A stretch of 64,000 nt of DNA from NCBI GenBank assembly GCA_009782825.1, contig WRII01000003.1:30706-94705 (forward strand), read 5' to 3'. The notes below the pieces were generated by a model, which was not told the origin of the DNA, ran no database searches, and worked only from the letters and a program-made list of their open reading frames with translations. The stretch is from Peptococcaceae bacterium. Lineage in GTDB: Bacteria; Bacillota; Desulfitobacteriia; Desulfitobacteriales; Syntrophobotulaceae. A program made the position numbers and the translations under genes. The first letter of the stretch is position 1. Each line of letters opens with the position of its first letter. Shown here piece by piece: positions 53,441-62,941 of the stretch.

Positions 53441-54367
53441 TCATTCTGACTCCTGGCGCCTGTAGGCCGCACTACGATAAAACTGCCGGGTGTAGTCAAC
53501 AAAAGCATGTTGCATGGGCGACAACCATAACTCCTTATTGCAGAGCAGATAGATTTGACGCCGGAATAAGGGATCGTTCATCTCAACAGCTTTTAGCAGC
53601 CCGGCTTCCACATACATAGTGGCAGCTATTTTAGAAATCAATGACACGCCCATCCCGCGTGATATAGCCAAAAGAATGCTGTGAGCGTCCGAAAAATAGG
53701 CTGGGATACGCAGATCACGCAACCCAACGCCGATTTTAGAGAGCAGGTTTTCAATTTCTTTGCGAGTGCCGGAGCCGGGTTCTCGCATAATAAATGGAGT
53801 TTGCCGAATAAAATCCGCAAAGTTTTCTTGGATTGATTTATTTTTTTGCTCAACGTTTTTTGGAATGACCAAAACCAGTTCATCATCATATACAGGGTAA
53901 TAGGTAAAACGATGATCGTCAGGGAGGGTGCCCATCAGTCCAAAATCGTAACGGAAACTGCTCATCTCCTGTTCAACCCGGTGACTGTCAGCTTGTTCCA
54001 CGTGAAATACAATTTTGGGCCAGTGGTTTTGAAAGGACGCGATAATTTCAGGCAGCACGTGTTGCGCCGGTATAGAAGATGAAATGATATCGATCGTGCC
54101 ATCTGTATTTTGACCCCCATTCACACTATGAATGGCTTGATCCCGCAGAGAAAGGATTTTCTGAGCATAGACCAGCACATTGAGCCCGGTCTTTGTGAGA
54201 GAGACTCCTTTTGTATTACGGACAAAAAGTTGGGCGCCTAAAGATTTTTCCATCGAACTTATCTGAGCGCTGACGGACGGCTGAGAGATGTATAATTCTT
54301 CTGCCGCTTTTGAAAAATTAAGGGTTCTGGCTAAGCAGACAAATATTTCAAGCTGTTTTATATCCAT
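53441..54367 (-). CDS. LysR-family regulator, selenium-metabolism type
   Basis: 308 residues: winged helix MDIKQLEIFVCLARTLNFSK, AEELYISQPSVSAQISSME and a CysB-like effector domain. The family beside selD and the EF2568-type desulfurase is annotated as selenium-metabolism associated. It is convergent with selD and lies 7 bases after the desulfurase-like gene, so those two form one transcript. Confidence 0.9.
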   Translation of the reverse strand: MDIKQLEIFVCLARTLNFSKAAEELYISQPSVSAQISSMEKSLGAQLFVRNTKGVSLTKTGLNVLVYAQKILSLRDQAIHSVNGGQNTDGTIDIISSSIPAQHVLPEIIASFQNHWPKIVFHVEQADSHRVEQEMSSFRYDFGLMGTLPDDHRFTYYPVYDDELVLVIPKNVEQKNKSIQENFADFIRQTPFIMREPGSGTRKEIENLLSKIGVGLRDLRIPAYFSDAHSILLAISRGMGVSLISKIAATMYVEAGLLKAVEMNDPLFRRQIYLLCNKELWLSPMQHAFVDYTRQFYRSAAYRRQESE

Positions 54368-54373
54368 AGTCTT

Positions 54374-55522
54374 TTACCTGTCCTGGGTTATGTGAGTGAG
54401 TGCCGAAAGCAGCTTGTCCACTTCGGCTTCTGTGTTCAGATGTCCCAGCGAACAGCGCAGCACGCCGCGGGGAAATGTGCCAAGCGCTTTGTGCGCGGCT
54501 GGGGCACAGTGTAAGCCGCATCGCGTCATGATGCCGTACTCCTCGTCCAATCTGACTGCGACAGCTGCGTTATCCCTTTCCGGGAAGTCTAAGGCTGCAA
54601 TGGCACATTTTTCTGCTGGATTTTCCGGTCCTATCATGCGTACGCCTGAAATGTCAGAAAGTCCATCAGTCAAACGGGCTAAGAGCTGCATTTCCCGTGC
54701 AAAAATAGTATCGGCGCCCATCTCCGCTATATAATCCAATGCGACTGAGAGCGCCGCAATCCCGGGAAGATTCAAGGTTCCCGCTTCCAGTTTATCGGGC
54801 AGCTCATCAGGCATATCCGCAATATGGGAATGGCTGCCGGTTCCGCCGGCAATCACCGGAGTGATTTCATCCGCGATTTTCTGGGACAGAACGAGGCCGC
54901 CGAGACCTTGGGCGGAGAGCAGCCCCTTATGTCCGGTAAAAGCTAAAATATCAATAGCGTCCTTCACCATAGAAATGGGGAGTACCCCGGCGGTCTGCGC
55001 ACTGTCGATCAAGAGCAGCGCTCCCCGTTTCCGGCAAATTTCACCGACTTCGCGTATGGGCAATATGGCGCCGCAGACATTTGAGGCGTGTGACATGACA
55101 ACGAGTTTTGTTCGCTCGGTTATTTTTGATGCCATATCGCAGAGATCAAGCCTGCCGTCAGATCCGCATTGGGCAACGTCAACATGAACGCCCTGCGCGT
55201 GCAGCTGTGCAAGCGGGCGGACAACTGCGTTATGTTCTATGTGCGTAGTGACAACGCAATCCCCGGGACGCAACAAACCTTTGAGCGCCATGTTGAGTGA
55301 CTGAGTGACGCTGCCGGTGAATACGACTTGTTTGCTGTCTGCGCACTCGAACAACGCGGCAATTTTTTCTCTTGTGTCATACACAAGGGAGGACATCTCA
55401 TATGCGCCTGCATAACTTCCACGGTTGATATTAAAGCACCCGCGTTCCAGAATTTCCTTAACTGCCTGTGGTACACCGGGGGCTTTGGGGTGTGAGGTGC
55501 TTCCGTTATCAAAATAAATCAT
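54374..55522 (-). CDS. Class V aminotransferase, cysteine desulfurase/selenocysteine lyase-like (EF2568 type)
   Basis: 382 residues: MIYFDNGSTSHPKAPGV, PLP lysine in AFTGHKGLLSAQG, and the C-terminal catalytic cysteine loop TRCGLHCAPAAHKALGTFP. It releases S or Se from (seleno)cysteine. The EF2568 branch clusters with selD and yqeB-yqeC, so selenium delivery to the hydroxylase is the likely role. ATG 55522 follows GGGAGGTG by 8 bases. Leader element D is upstream. Confidence 0.88.
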   Translation of the reverse strand: MIYFDNGSTSHPKAPGVPQAVKEILERGCFNINRGSYAGAYEMSSLVYDTREKIAALFECADSKQVVFTGSVTQSLNMALKGLLRPGDCVVTTHIEHNAVVRPLAQLHAQGVHVDVAQCGSDGRLDLCDMASKITERTKLVVMSHASNVCGAILPIREVGEICRKRGALLLIDSAQTAGVLPISMVKDAIDILAFTGHKGLLSAQGLGGLVLSQKIADEITPVIAGGTGSHSHIADMPDELPDKLEAGTLNLPGIAALSVALDYIAEMGADTIFAREMQLLARLTDGLSDISGVRMIGPENPAEKCAIAALDFPERDNAAVAVRLDEEYGIMTRCGLHCAPAAHKALGTFPRGVLRCSLGHLNTEAEVDKLLSALTHITQDR

Positions 55523-55578
55523 AGTTCTTGACACCTCCCTTAATAGATTTTATTTCCGTATGTTTGACCGGTAAGGTA

Positions 55579-55679
55579 CTAACGCGGGCTTTGCCCGCAA
55601 GTGGTCAGTGATCAGCGGTTAGTGGTCAGTATTGGATTTTCTTGTTTTTTGTTGACGCTTCGCGTCTGTAAGGTACTAT
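55579..55679 (-). repeat. Leader element copy D (upstream of the desulfurase-like gene)
   Basis: About 100 bases, three or four differences from copy A. Hairpin GCGGGCTTTGCCCGC is at 55584-55598 (plus strand). GTAAGGTACTA occurs at both ends (55571-55581 and 55668-55678); in other copies it belongs to the outer end only, so it may be a target duplication or partial tandem copy. Confidence 0.85.
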
Positions 55680-55812
55680 TATCATTCCCTATGATATTCA
55701 CTCTCAAGCATAATACATTTCTTATGAGTTGACCAGTCCTCTTTTGCGAACAGGCGCATGTTTGTAGTATACTGAGCAGAGACAAAAAGAATATATTTGG
55801 GAGATGGTTTTA

Positions 55813-56235
55813 ATGATGCGAGATGCGACACAAACACTTGGCAATCTGATTGACAAACAGAGCGTTTCTTTCATTAGCTCAGTAGACGGTGAGGGGTTTC
55901 CCAATTCAAAAGCCATGCTGCCGCCAAGAAAACGCGAGGGTATAAAGGTGTTCTATTTTACGACGAACACCTCGTCCATGCGTGTGGCGCAATACAGGAT
56001 CAACCCCAAAGCCTGTATCTATTTTTGCGATAAAAGGTTTTTCCGCGGCGTCATGCTCAAAGGCACAATGGAAGTGCTGGAGGACGCAGCCAGCAAAGAG
56101 ATGATTTGGCAAGAGGGCGATATCCAATATTACTCGCAAGGGGTTACAGACCCGGACTATTGTGTTCTGAAATTTACGGCGCAAACCGGCCGGTACTATG
56201 CAAACTTCAGTTCAGAGAATTTCGATATTGAATAA
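55813..56235 (+). CDS. Pyridoxamine 5'-phosphate oxidase family protein
   Basis: 140 residues with the split-barrel flavin fold: VSFISSVDGEGFPNSKAM, KVFYFTTNTSSMRVAQYRIN and ACIYFCDKRFFRGVMLKGTM. Such proteins bind FMN or F420-like cofactors; general stress-protein-26 relatives are close. Substrate unknown. ATG 55813 is chosen because GGGAG lies 9 bases before it. Confidence 0.85.
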   Translation: MMRDATQTLGNLIDKQSVSFISSVDGEGFPNSKAMLPPRKREGIKVFYFTTNTSSMRVAQYRINPKACIYFCDKRFFRGVMLKGTMEVLEDAASKEMIWQEGDIQYYSQGVTDPDYCVLKFTAQTGRYYANFSSENFDIE

Positions 56236-56347
56236 TCTTTGATTAAACAGGGATGATTTTAGAGAAGATTGAGAAACTATAAAAAGTTGATACTGTCTGC
56301 AAATGATCTTCTCAAATATCACATCTATTAATCGAGGAGGATCTGCC

Positions 56348-57172
56348 ATGTCTGACGGAACCGATCAGATTCCGGAACAGGTTCGTGGTATGGGGCAAGG
56401 GGATTATCCTCCGCCTGAGAAATCTCAGCTGGATGAGGGATCTCAACTCGAAGTTCTTTATGATAAGAAATTCGTCTGCCCCTTGTGCCAAGCGGCATTC
56501 ACGTCTAAAAAAATAAGATCGCGCTATGTGAAACCGATTCGGATTGAGACGGATTTTTGCCAGGTATTTTCTCCTGGAGACCCGAACCCATTGCATTATT
56601 TTGTCATCATATGTCCGAAGTGTTCTTATGGGTTTTTTGAAGATTCTTCGCGGATTCCCGCTCATGTGCGGGGCCAAGTGGAGAAGGTTGTGGGAGATTG
56701 GCGTCTTTCTCACACCAAGTCGTTCTGCCAGGAGCGCACTCTTTTTGATGTCATTGCGGCCTATCTCTTGGCGCTGACTTTGGCGGATATTATCCATGAA
56801 AACCATATCAACCGTGCCGGACTCAATATTCGTCTGGCTTGGCTCTTCCGTGCGCAAAAAGACAGCATGCGCGAGGAAACTTATCTTAAAGAGGCGCTGA
56901 GGCATTATGAACAGTCCTATATCCATGGGGATTTTGCGCCAAGCAATACGTCGGAAATGCAGCTGCTGTACATGACCGGAGAATTGCATAGACGTTTTAA
57001 AAACTATCGGGAAGCCATCCGCTGTTTTAGTATGGTGGTGCACCATGAGGATAAAAGCCGATATCGTAAATTTGTGACTCTGGCACGGGATCAGTGGACC
57101 TTAGCCCGGGAGGAACACAAACAGGAGAATGACGGAAAAACGGATTTGACAGAAGTGGCTAAGCCACACTAA
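56348..57172 (+). CDS. DUF2225 zinc-ribbon/TPR protein
   Basis: 274 residues. The first zinc knuckle FVCPLCQAAFTSKKIRSRY and the second IICPKCSYGFFED give a four-cysteine site; a helical TPR-like region follows (LRHYEQSY, GELHRRFKNYREAIRCF). DUF2225 is widespread in Clostridia and of unknown function. GAGGAGG before ATG 56348. It is 16 bases from the giant DUF4132-like gene, likely one operon. Confidence 0.88.
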   Translation: MSDGTDQIPEQVRGMGQGDYPPPEKSQLDEGSQLEVLYDKKFVCPLCQAAFTSKKIRSRYVKPIRIETDFCQVFSPGDPNPLHYFVIICPKCSYGFFEDSSRIPAHVRGQVEKVVGDWRLSHTKSFCQERTLFDVIAAYLLALTLADIIHENHINRAGLNIRLAWLFRAQKDSMREETYLKEALRHYEQSYIHGDFAPSNTSEMQLLYMTGELHRRFKNYREAIRCFSMVVHHEDKSRYRKFVTLARDQWTLAREEHKQENDGKTDLTEVAKPH

Positions 57173-57188
57173 AAAAGGGAGTTTTTTT

Positions 57189-60100
57189 ATGGGAACAAAG
57201 AAATCGTCAGGGTCTTATTATCGGGAGGCTTCTGGACGTCTTGAGGGTCTGGCTTTGGAAAAAGGGCGCCTCGGTGAAATTGCGGCAGCTTACCGGGAGT
57301 ATATTTGTGGGGGATATCTTTTGCGCCAACCTGGCTATTTGCGTCTTGTGGATACGCTGATGAAGCCGAACCCCGGCTCTTTGTCGGATATGTATGAGCA
57401 GGGGGTACGTTCTTTTGTGGAAGGGGTGACGAAAGATAAGGCATTGGCGGATCATGTGGGCAGATGTGTGGCCCGGCTGCAGCTGTATCCGTATGCCCCG
57501 AGTCCTTACCGCAGATCCTTTCGTTCCAGTTCTATGCAGGCGTATATACGGCAATTTGTGCAGCTCATGGGCTGTGTTTTTTTGCCAAGGGAATTCTTTG
57601 ATCTCAGCGGACAGATTTTTCAACGCACGGCTAAACGCAAAACGAAGGGTTGGGATTATGGGGACGCTCCGGAAGAAGTCAGGGGGCTGGGAGAGTTTCT
57701 TGTGGGGAATTTGGTGGCTTTGGCTCTTGATGACGGGGATGAGTCTGTTCTTGAAGGAATTCGCGGCGTCTGCCTTGAGGAGGATAATGAGAAGGGGATG
57801 GATCCCACGCTGTTGTGTGGCATGCTGAAGTCGGCGCGGCAGGATATGTATGATCTGCTGCAGAGGAGAATTCTGGAAGGGAAATGGCGTCACAGGATTT
57901 TGGCAGTGGGAGATCATGGACGCCTGGAAGCTCAGATGCAGATGATGACGTGTGTGCTGGATCATGATCTCTTGGGTGATGAGTTGGTTCGGCGGGGGGT
58001 CACTGTATGGATGGGATTGGGACATACTGTGCTGGATGGCCACAAGTTGGAAAATCTGGCCGCCTTGGCTCTGGCTTATGCGTGTGACCCTGTGGCGCGC
58101 CGGGAGGTTCCCTGGGATGAAACGGAACCTCTTTTTGCGAGGCTCTGGGCGATGTCGTTGTATGATGTGGAGGATGTTGTGCCGGTGTTGAGGGACCTGA
58201 TTGTGAGTGATCGTAAATCGCAAAAGCTCACAGCTCTTTCTTTTACTACCCAATTGGATCATAAACCTGTTCAGATGGATCTGGGGTGTTGCGGCTTAGA
58301 GAATATGCCAAAGGCGAACATGACAGATATGATAGATGGGGATCTCGATATTTTATGTTTGAGTATGGCTAATTTTGATATAGCCTATATGGCTCCTATG
58401 GGGTCGCGGGAAGGGGTGCAGGGGATCAGCCGCAGTGTAGAGGCTCTGCGGAGAGCTGAGGCTCGAACTCGATATTTTGAGGCGCTGGCAGCTCTGCCGG
58501 CAGGTGTGCCGGCTGAGGGATACAGGCTGGAGGGAGAGTTTTTTCGCGGGTCGCTGAGCCGGGAATGTGTATATGCCAACTTGTTTCTGATCGCGGCCTG
58601 GGATTTTGACGTGGGCAAAGTGGAGACTCTTATGGAAATGATGGCGGAGTGTGAGGCGGAAATCCGGCGCAAGTTTGTTGATCTTTTTATAGGGATGCCC
58701 CGAACGCTGAAAGAGAGGGAGTTTCTCTTTACCTGTCTGAATGATAAGAGCATGTCTGTGCGCCTGTTGGCTGCCACACGCCTTGAGGATATGGTGCGGA
58801 CGGGAGGGAAGGAAGGCAAGGAGCTGGGTTGTGCGCGGGGAGAATTGACAATCCCGGAGAGGACAGCGCTTATGAATCTGTTGGCGCTGAAATCAGTGGA
58901 AATGAGAGCGGCGGGGTTAACTATTTTGTTGCATCAGGCGCCGGAGGCGGCTCTTGGCTGTGCGCGAGAGTTGTGCGGTGATAAAAAAGAAAGCAAGAGG
59001 GTAGCCGGTTTGGAGATGCTGCTGCAACTGGCAATGTATGGATGTACAGGTGAAGGATATCAACCGCAAGGAACCCTATATAAGGGGAGAGGGGAGGGCG
59101 TGCCGCGAGGGGACGCGGTTCAGAACGTGGCGGCGGCTGTACGGGAGGCGATAGAGGCTGCGCCGCCGGAAAAGCGTTCGGCAAGGGAACAGGGGCTTAT
59201 CCAACGTCTGCAAAGCCGGCATGGGAATGAGAATTCACCGGAAAACGGTTTGGGGCTCTTTGATCCCCGGTATCGGCCGGACTTGAGTGATAGAGTTATG
59301 GGGAGGGCCTCTGTACAGGGAATAGAGGATATATCCGGGAAACTGTCAGGTGTGAAAAGAAAAAGAATGATGGGACTGCTGGCGGCCATGTGTGCTAAGG
59401 TTGAGGCCCATAAGGATTTTACCTTTGTGCGGGTCAATTATGACCTGACAGAAGAGGAAACACGATTGGGATCTTTGACTTACCTGGTGCGGCCCCATAC
59501 TACAGCCCTGAAGAAGGAAGGAACATATACCCTTGACGATTTTGTGCTGCCTGAGGTGTGGCGAGCTTGGCGCCGGGAAAACCGGGTGACGCTGGGTGAG
59601 GTTTTGGCCGTGAGTTTAGCCTATCGGATGTCTGAGGGAAGTGAGCCAAAGCGGCTGCCTCAGGTCGATAAGGTTTTGGATCAAGAATTCCCTTTGGGGG
59701 TGGCCCGGGAATGTGCCAAGGAGTTTTCTGAGCGGGCTTATGGGCTGCTGTCTATGGCTATCATTGAGAAGTTTATCTATGAGTTCGCGCCTGAGGATAT
59801 TTTCGCAGTGCTGCAGGATGTCATGGTGGGTCTGTTAAGGAAGGTTCCAGCACCCATGTGGGGACAGGGGGTATATCTGAACTCAGAGGCCGGTGACAGG
59901 GAGAGACATGAAGATGTGTGTTTGGCTGATGTCAAGGAGATAGAGTTTGTGTTGGATCTTATGGAAGAGGGTCTTGGTGAGAAAAATGTTAGTGAGGGTT
60001 TTTTCCTGGAATATGCGGCATTATGTATTTATCTGGGACAAGTGAGTGGAAGGCCTTGTGTGAGACTGACGGCCAAACACATGGCTAAGGCTGTGGTTGA

Positions 60101-61628
60101 GAGATTGGTGAAGCCTGATTTGCTCTACCAATACCTTTGTGTGAAGGGGCTAAAGGAGGCCATGGAAATCTTGAGAGCTCCGGAGACCCGGAGGATTCAA
60201 GGAGGTCAAAATACTCATGACGACCAGGCAATCCAAGCAAACCAGGAAATTCAGGTGGTTCAGATTGCTCAAGAAACTCAAGAAATCCAGGGAATACAGG
60301 AGGTTAAGGAAATTCAAGGTGTTCAGGATATTCAGGATCTCCGAGATCCAGCTCAATCCCATGAAATTTCCCTTTTGGAGCAGGTAGTCAAGACGCTGAG
60401 CGCCCGTGTGATTGAGATTGAACTGGGACGCGGCGACAGTGCAACGCCGGTGAGCCATTTGGCGATGGAGATTACCTATCACGAAGGGGTTCATGCTTTT
60501 GTGGGGATTTTGGCGGCTCTGGCCGGGGAGACTTTGGACGACGGTGGCGGTGATGGAGATGCCTGCCCAAGCCAATTGACAAGGAAGGTGGTACTGTCTT
60601 CCTTGTTGAGGGCGTCGTCACCGGGAACGGAAGACAACGCCCATAGTTTGTGTCAGGTTCTTCAAGCGGCTGAGTCCAAGGTCAACACATTCACACCTGA
60701 GGTCGATGAAGGGACTCCCAAGACAGACGAAGTCACTTTGGGTGAGGGCAGGGCCATTACAGAAAAAAGACTCTTGGAAGCTGCCATGTATGTGCCGGCT
60801 TGGGCGCCGATTATTGCCGAATATTTGGCGTGGCCCGGATTCTTGCGGGCGATAGAGTTTCTGCGCATCCATACGATGGATGATTTGTCTGATCGGGATT
60901 TGTTCGCCTTGTCAAGGCAAGTTGCGTCAAACCAAATCACGGCAAAATTGAAGGACATTAGCTGTCGGCTATATTCAGACAAGGATTTATCTGGCCAGGA
61001 TTTATCTGACAAAGAATTACTTGACAAAGAGTTGTCTGGCAAAGGATTTTCTGACCAAGAGCTGCCTGACACGGAATTGTCTGACGAAGAGTTGTGCAAT
61101 CAAGTGGGGCCGGGCCAGGCATTATCAGACAACATTAATTCCTGTGTGACAGGCGTGAGAGTGACGCTGCTGAGCGCACAAGAGATCAGGGAAGGAGTTT
61201 TTGATATCGGTTGGCTGCGAAGTGTTTGTCAAACTATGGGGGAAGAACGATTCCTTAAACTTCTCTATGCGGCAAAATGCAATGCCGATATAGGCAGATA
61301 CTCTCGTCTCCGCCTTTTTGTGGAGGCTGGGCTGAACCGCATACCGGTAGAAGAATTATATCGAGATATTTCCGTTAAGCGCCGAAAGGATAAGATGATC
61401 TGTCTGGGGCTGGTTCCCCTGCAAAAAGAGGCCATGGCCGACGCGCTGAGGCGTTTCGAATTTATACAGGAATTTTTTAAGCAAAGCCAGTCTTTGAGCG
61501 CCGGACGGCGTGCCCGGGAGAAAAAGGCGTGTGCCATTGCTTTGAGAAATTTGGCGGTGAATGCAAATTTCAGCGATGTGTCGCGATTTATCTGGCATAT
61601 GGAGCATTTGAGAGGGCGGTATGCGTGA
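57189..61628 (+). CDS. Giant DUF4132/DUF5724-like protein (MolR/YehI related), probably shortened at the C-terminus
   Basis: 1479 residues, soluble, HEAT-like helical repeats for most of its length. The C-terminal segment ACAIALRNLAVNANFSDVSR-FIWHMEHL matches the region that in DUF4132 proteins stands just before the final domain; here the stop follows at once, so that domain is lost or absent. Two low-complexity blocks are seen: Gln/Ile-rich QEIQ-type repeats (about residues 998-1055) and a pentapeptide-like run of SDKEL/SGQDL/SDEEL units (about 1262-1303), coded by 15-base repeats. Function unknown; such proteins often stand near kinases or secreted effector loci. Confidence 0.65.
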   Translation: MGTKKSSGSYYREASGRLEGLALEKGRLGEIAAAYREYICGGYLLRQPGYLRLVDTLMKPNPGSLSDMYEQGVRSFVEGVTKDKALADHVGRCVARLQLYPYAPSPYRRSFRSSSMQAYIRQFVQLMGCVFLPREFFDLSGQIFQRTAKRKTKGWDYGDAPEEVRGLGEFLVGNLVALALDDGDESVLEGIRGVCLEEDNEKGMDPTLLCGMLKSARQDMYDLLQRRILEGKWRHRILAVGDHGRLEAQMQMMTCVLDHDLLGDELVRRGVTVWMGLGHTVLDGHKLENLAALALAYACDPVARREVPWDETEPLFARLWAMSLYDVEDVVPVLRDLIVSDRKSQKLTALSFTTQLDHKPVQMDLGCCGLENMPKANMTDMIDGDLDILCLSMANFDIAYMAPMGSREGVQGISRSVEALRRAEARTRYFEALAALPAGVPAEGYRLEGEFFRGSLSRECVYANLFLIAAWDFDVGKVETLMEMMAECEAEIRRKFVDLFIGMPRTLKEREFLFTCLNDKSMSVRLLAATRLEDMVRTGGKEGKELGCARGELTIPERTALMNLLALKSVEMRAAGLTILLHQAPEAALGCARELCGDKKESKRVAGLEMLLQLAMYGCTGEGYQPQGTLYKGRGEGVPRGDAVQNVAAAVREAIEAAPPEKRSAREQGLIQRLQSRHGNENSPENGLGLFDPRYRPDLSDRVMGRASVQGIEDISGKLSGVKRKRMMGLLAAMCAKVEAHKDFTFVRVNYDLTEEETRLGSLTYLVRPHTTALKKEGTYTLDDFVLPEVWRAWRRENRVTLGEVLAVSLAYRMSEGSEPKRLPQVDKVLDQEFPLGVARECAKEFSERAYGLLSMAIIEKFIYEFAPEDIFAVLQDVMVGLLRKVPAPMWGQGVYLNSEAGDRERHEDVCLADVKEIEFVLDLMEEGLGEKNVSEGFFLEYAALCIYLGQVSGRPCVRLTAKHMAKAVVERLVKPDLLYQYLCVKGLKEAMEILRAPETRRIQGGQNTHDDQAIQANQEIQVVQIAQETQEIQGIQEVKEIQGVQDIQDLRDPAQSHEISLLEQVVKTLSARVIEIELGRGDSATPVSHLAMEITYHEGVHAFVGILAALAGETLDDGGGDGDACPSQLTRKVVLSSLLRASSPGTEDNAHSLCQVLQAAESKVNTFTPEVDEGTPKTDEVTLGEGRAITEKRLLEAAMYVPAWAPIIAEYLAWPGFLRAIEFLRIHTMDDLSDRDLFALSRQVASNQITAKLKDISCRLYSDKDLSGQDLSDKELLDKELSGKGFSDQELPDTELSDEELCNQVGPGQALSDNINSCVTGVRVTLLSAQEIREGVFDIGWLRSVCQTMGEERFLKLLYAAKCNADIGRYSRLRLFVEAGLNRIPVEELYRDISVKRRKDKMICLGLVPLQKEAMADALRRFEFIQEFFKQSQSLSAGRRAREKKACAIALRNLAVNANFSDVSRFIWHMEHLRGRYA

Positions 61629-61676
61629 AGGGAGTGGAGGGCCGAGACCGGCCATGCAGCGGGATGTCCCAGACAC

Positions 61677-62185
61677 TCACAGTGCAGCTTGACTTGTATA
61701 GGGAGTTCCCTTGAATCCCAACTCAATCATTTCTTCCGGAGACCGCAGATAGGGATTATTGCTGCCCTTGACGGATTGCATGAAATTCCTTGAATTCTGT
61801 CTGGCCGTTTCCTCATCATAGGGTTCTGAACCAAAAAAGAAGTCGCGGAAGACTGGAGGATCGTTTGTGTCGTCATATTTTCCTTTGGTATCAATTTTAT
61901 CATAATCGAAACTACATGGATAAGCTTCAGAGGCTTTTCTTAAAACGTTTGTAAACCATTCACGAAACACTTCTTTTTTGGGAGTTATATATTCAGCTAG
62001 TAATGCAATTCCAACAATGGGTGCATGAATATAATAAGATTTCTTATTGAATGTTAATGACAATATCTGAAGCGCATATCAGTAAATCTCCCTGATACGA
62101 CATCACTCCATTCATAACCAATGGGATTCGTTATTGCATTTAAATGTAATAATTCATTTGAAATAGCTTTATTTGACTTTTCCAT
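61677..62185 (-). pseudogene. Immunity-like paralogue 1, internally deleted and frame-shifted
   Basis: The start at 62185 (MEKSNKAISNELLHLNAITN) matches paralogue 3 almost exactly, with AGGAGG before it. After GYEWSD the frame runs to a stop near 62054. The second half in another frame (FNKKSYYIHAPIVGIALLAE to SPEEMIELGFKGTPY) matches the C-terminal half of paralogue 3. About 100-120 middle codons are gone. Family not named; genomic context suggests immunity to a secreted toxin. Confidence 0.7.
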
Positions 62186-62203
62186 TTACAGTATAAGCCT
62201 CCT
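62104..62203 (-). repeat. 100-bp near-identical repeat, copy 1
   Basis: Matches 63644-63743 with about two differences. It covers the ribosome site and first ~27 codons of paralogues 1 and 3. The strong conservation against diverged remainders suggests recent duplication or gene conversion. Confidence 0.9.
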
Positions 62204-62367
62204 GATGGCGCACAACGTTTGTCCGTTCATACCTTACATCGAAACTCCATGACGTAAAATGTACCTTCCCACCAATTTTATGCGAAATCACTCCTTTTTG
62301 CAAATCTGGTGTTGCCGCTCTTTCTGGCTGAAACGCTTCTTTTATTGGCGTAGACTTTAGGGGTCAT
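62169..62367 (-). pseudogene. Remnant of a PAAR-like DUF4150 protein
   Basis: The ATG at 62367, after CAGGAGGG, reads MTPKVYANKRSVSARKSGN, as DUF4150 proteins begin. After a frame change the sequence reads KGVISHKIGGKVHFTSWSFD and NVVRH, the family's end. The middle (about 60 codons) is missing. PAAR-like DUF4150 domains tip secretion spikes or head toxin proteins, so this supports a former effector-immunity locus. Confidence 0.65.
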
Positions 62368-62469
62368 GCCTGTTTCCCTCCTGCTTTCTCAGGCCGCAGG
62401 ATACAACTCCTTCAATAATCGGGCCTATCGTTTCATTCTGGCCATCGTCTCTGACAGAATTTGTTTTCC

Positions 62470-62939
62470 TTACTTCCGCCACTCAGGCGATTCTGGCGGC
62501 AAGGCCCGGGAGGGGTGCTCGATGCCTGATTCCATGAGCTCTTCGGGGCTGCGGAGGAAGGGTTTGCGGTAGTGATACGGCCGGAGGATATCGGCCATAC
62601 GCTGCTGAGGAAATTGTCGAGCAGTTCAGGGGCTTGGTCTGGGTGATAGTCGAATGAGGGGTCGAGGGCTTCGCGGGCGACGAGGGGACCTCGGCGTTCT
62701 TCTTCGTGGTCGGGGTCATCAGATAGAGAGTGATAGCGCCAAATAATCCATTCATATATCCCAATACCAAGAGCCCTCTTTCCACGCAAACTAACCGCTT
62801 TCAGTTTGTGTATTAAATCACCAGTTTCGTATTTAAAATCAGAAGATGCGCGAGTATCATCCCATATATATCTTATAATCGGTGTAGCGATATTCGCATT
62901 ATGGATATAATCAGGCATTGAGTAAGACATATTGTCCAC
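62470..62939 (-). pseudogene. Immunity-like paralogue 2, internally deleted and frame-shifted
   Basis: The N-terminus (IHNANIATPIIRYIW, KAVSLRGKRALGIGIYEWII) aligns with paralogue 3. Then comes a jump to the C-terminal part (GPLVAREALDPSFDYHPDQA), and the last segment PYHYRKPFLRSPEELMESGI lies in a shifted frame ending at 62470. So one internal deletion and one frameshift, near 62600. It starts 3 bases after the stop of paralogue 3. Confidence 0.7.
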
Positions 62940-62941
62940 CT

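Noticed and set aside
55571..55678. 11-bp target-site duplication of a transposed element at leader copy D
   Set aside because: GTAAGGTACTA is part of the element end in the other copies, so the second occurrence may be chance or a partial tandem copy; the other copies lack flanking duplications.
60190..61098. CRISPR-like repeat arrays
   Set aside because: The repeats are short, in frame, degenerate and without unique spacers; they encode protein repeats. No CRISPR array or cas gene was seen in the window.
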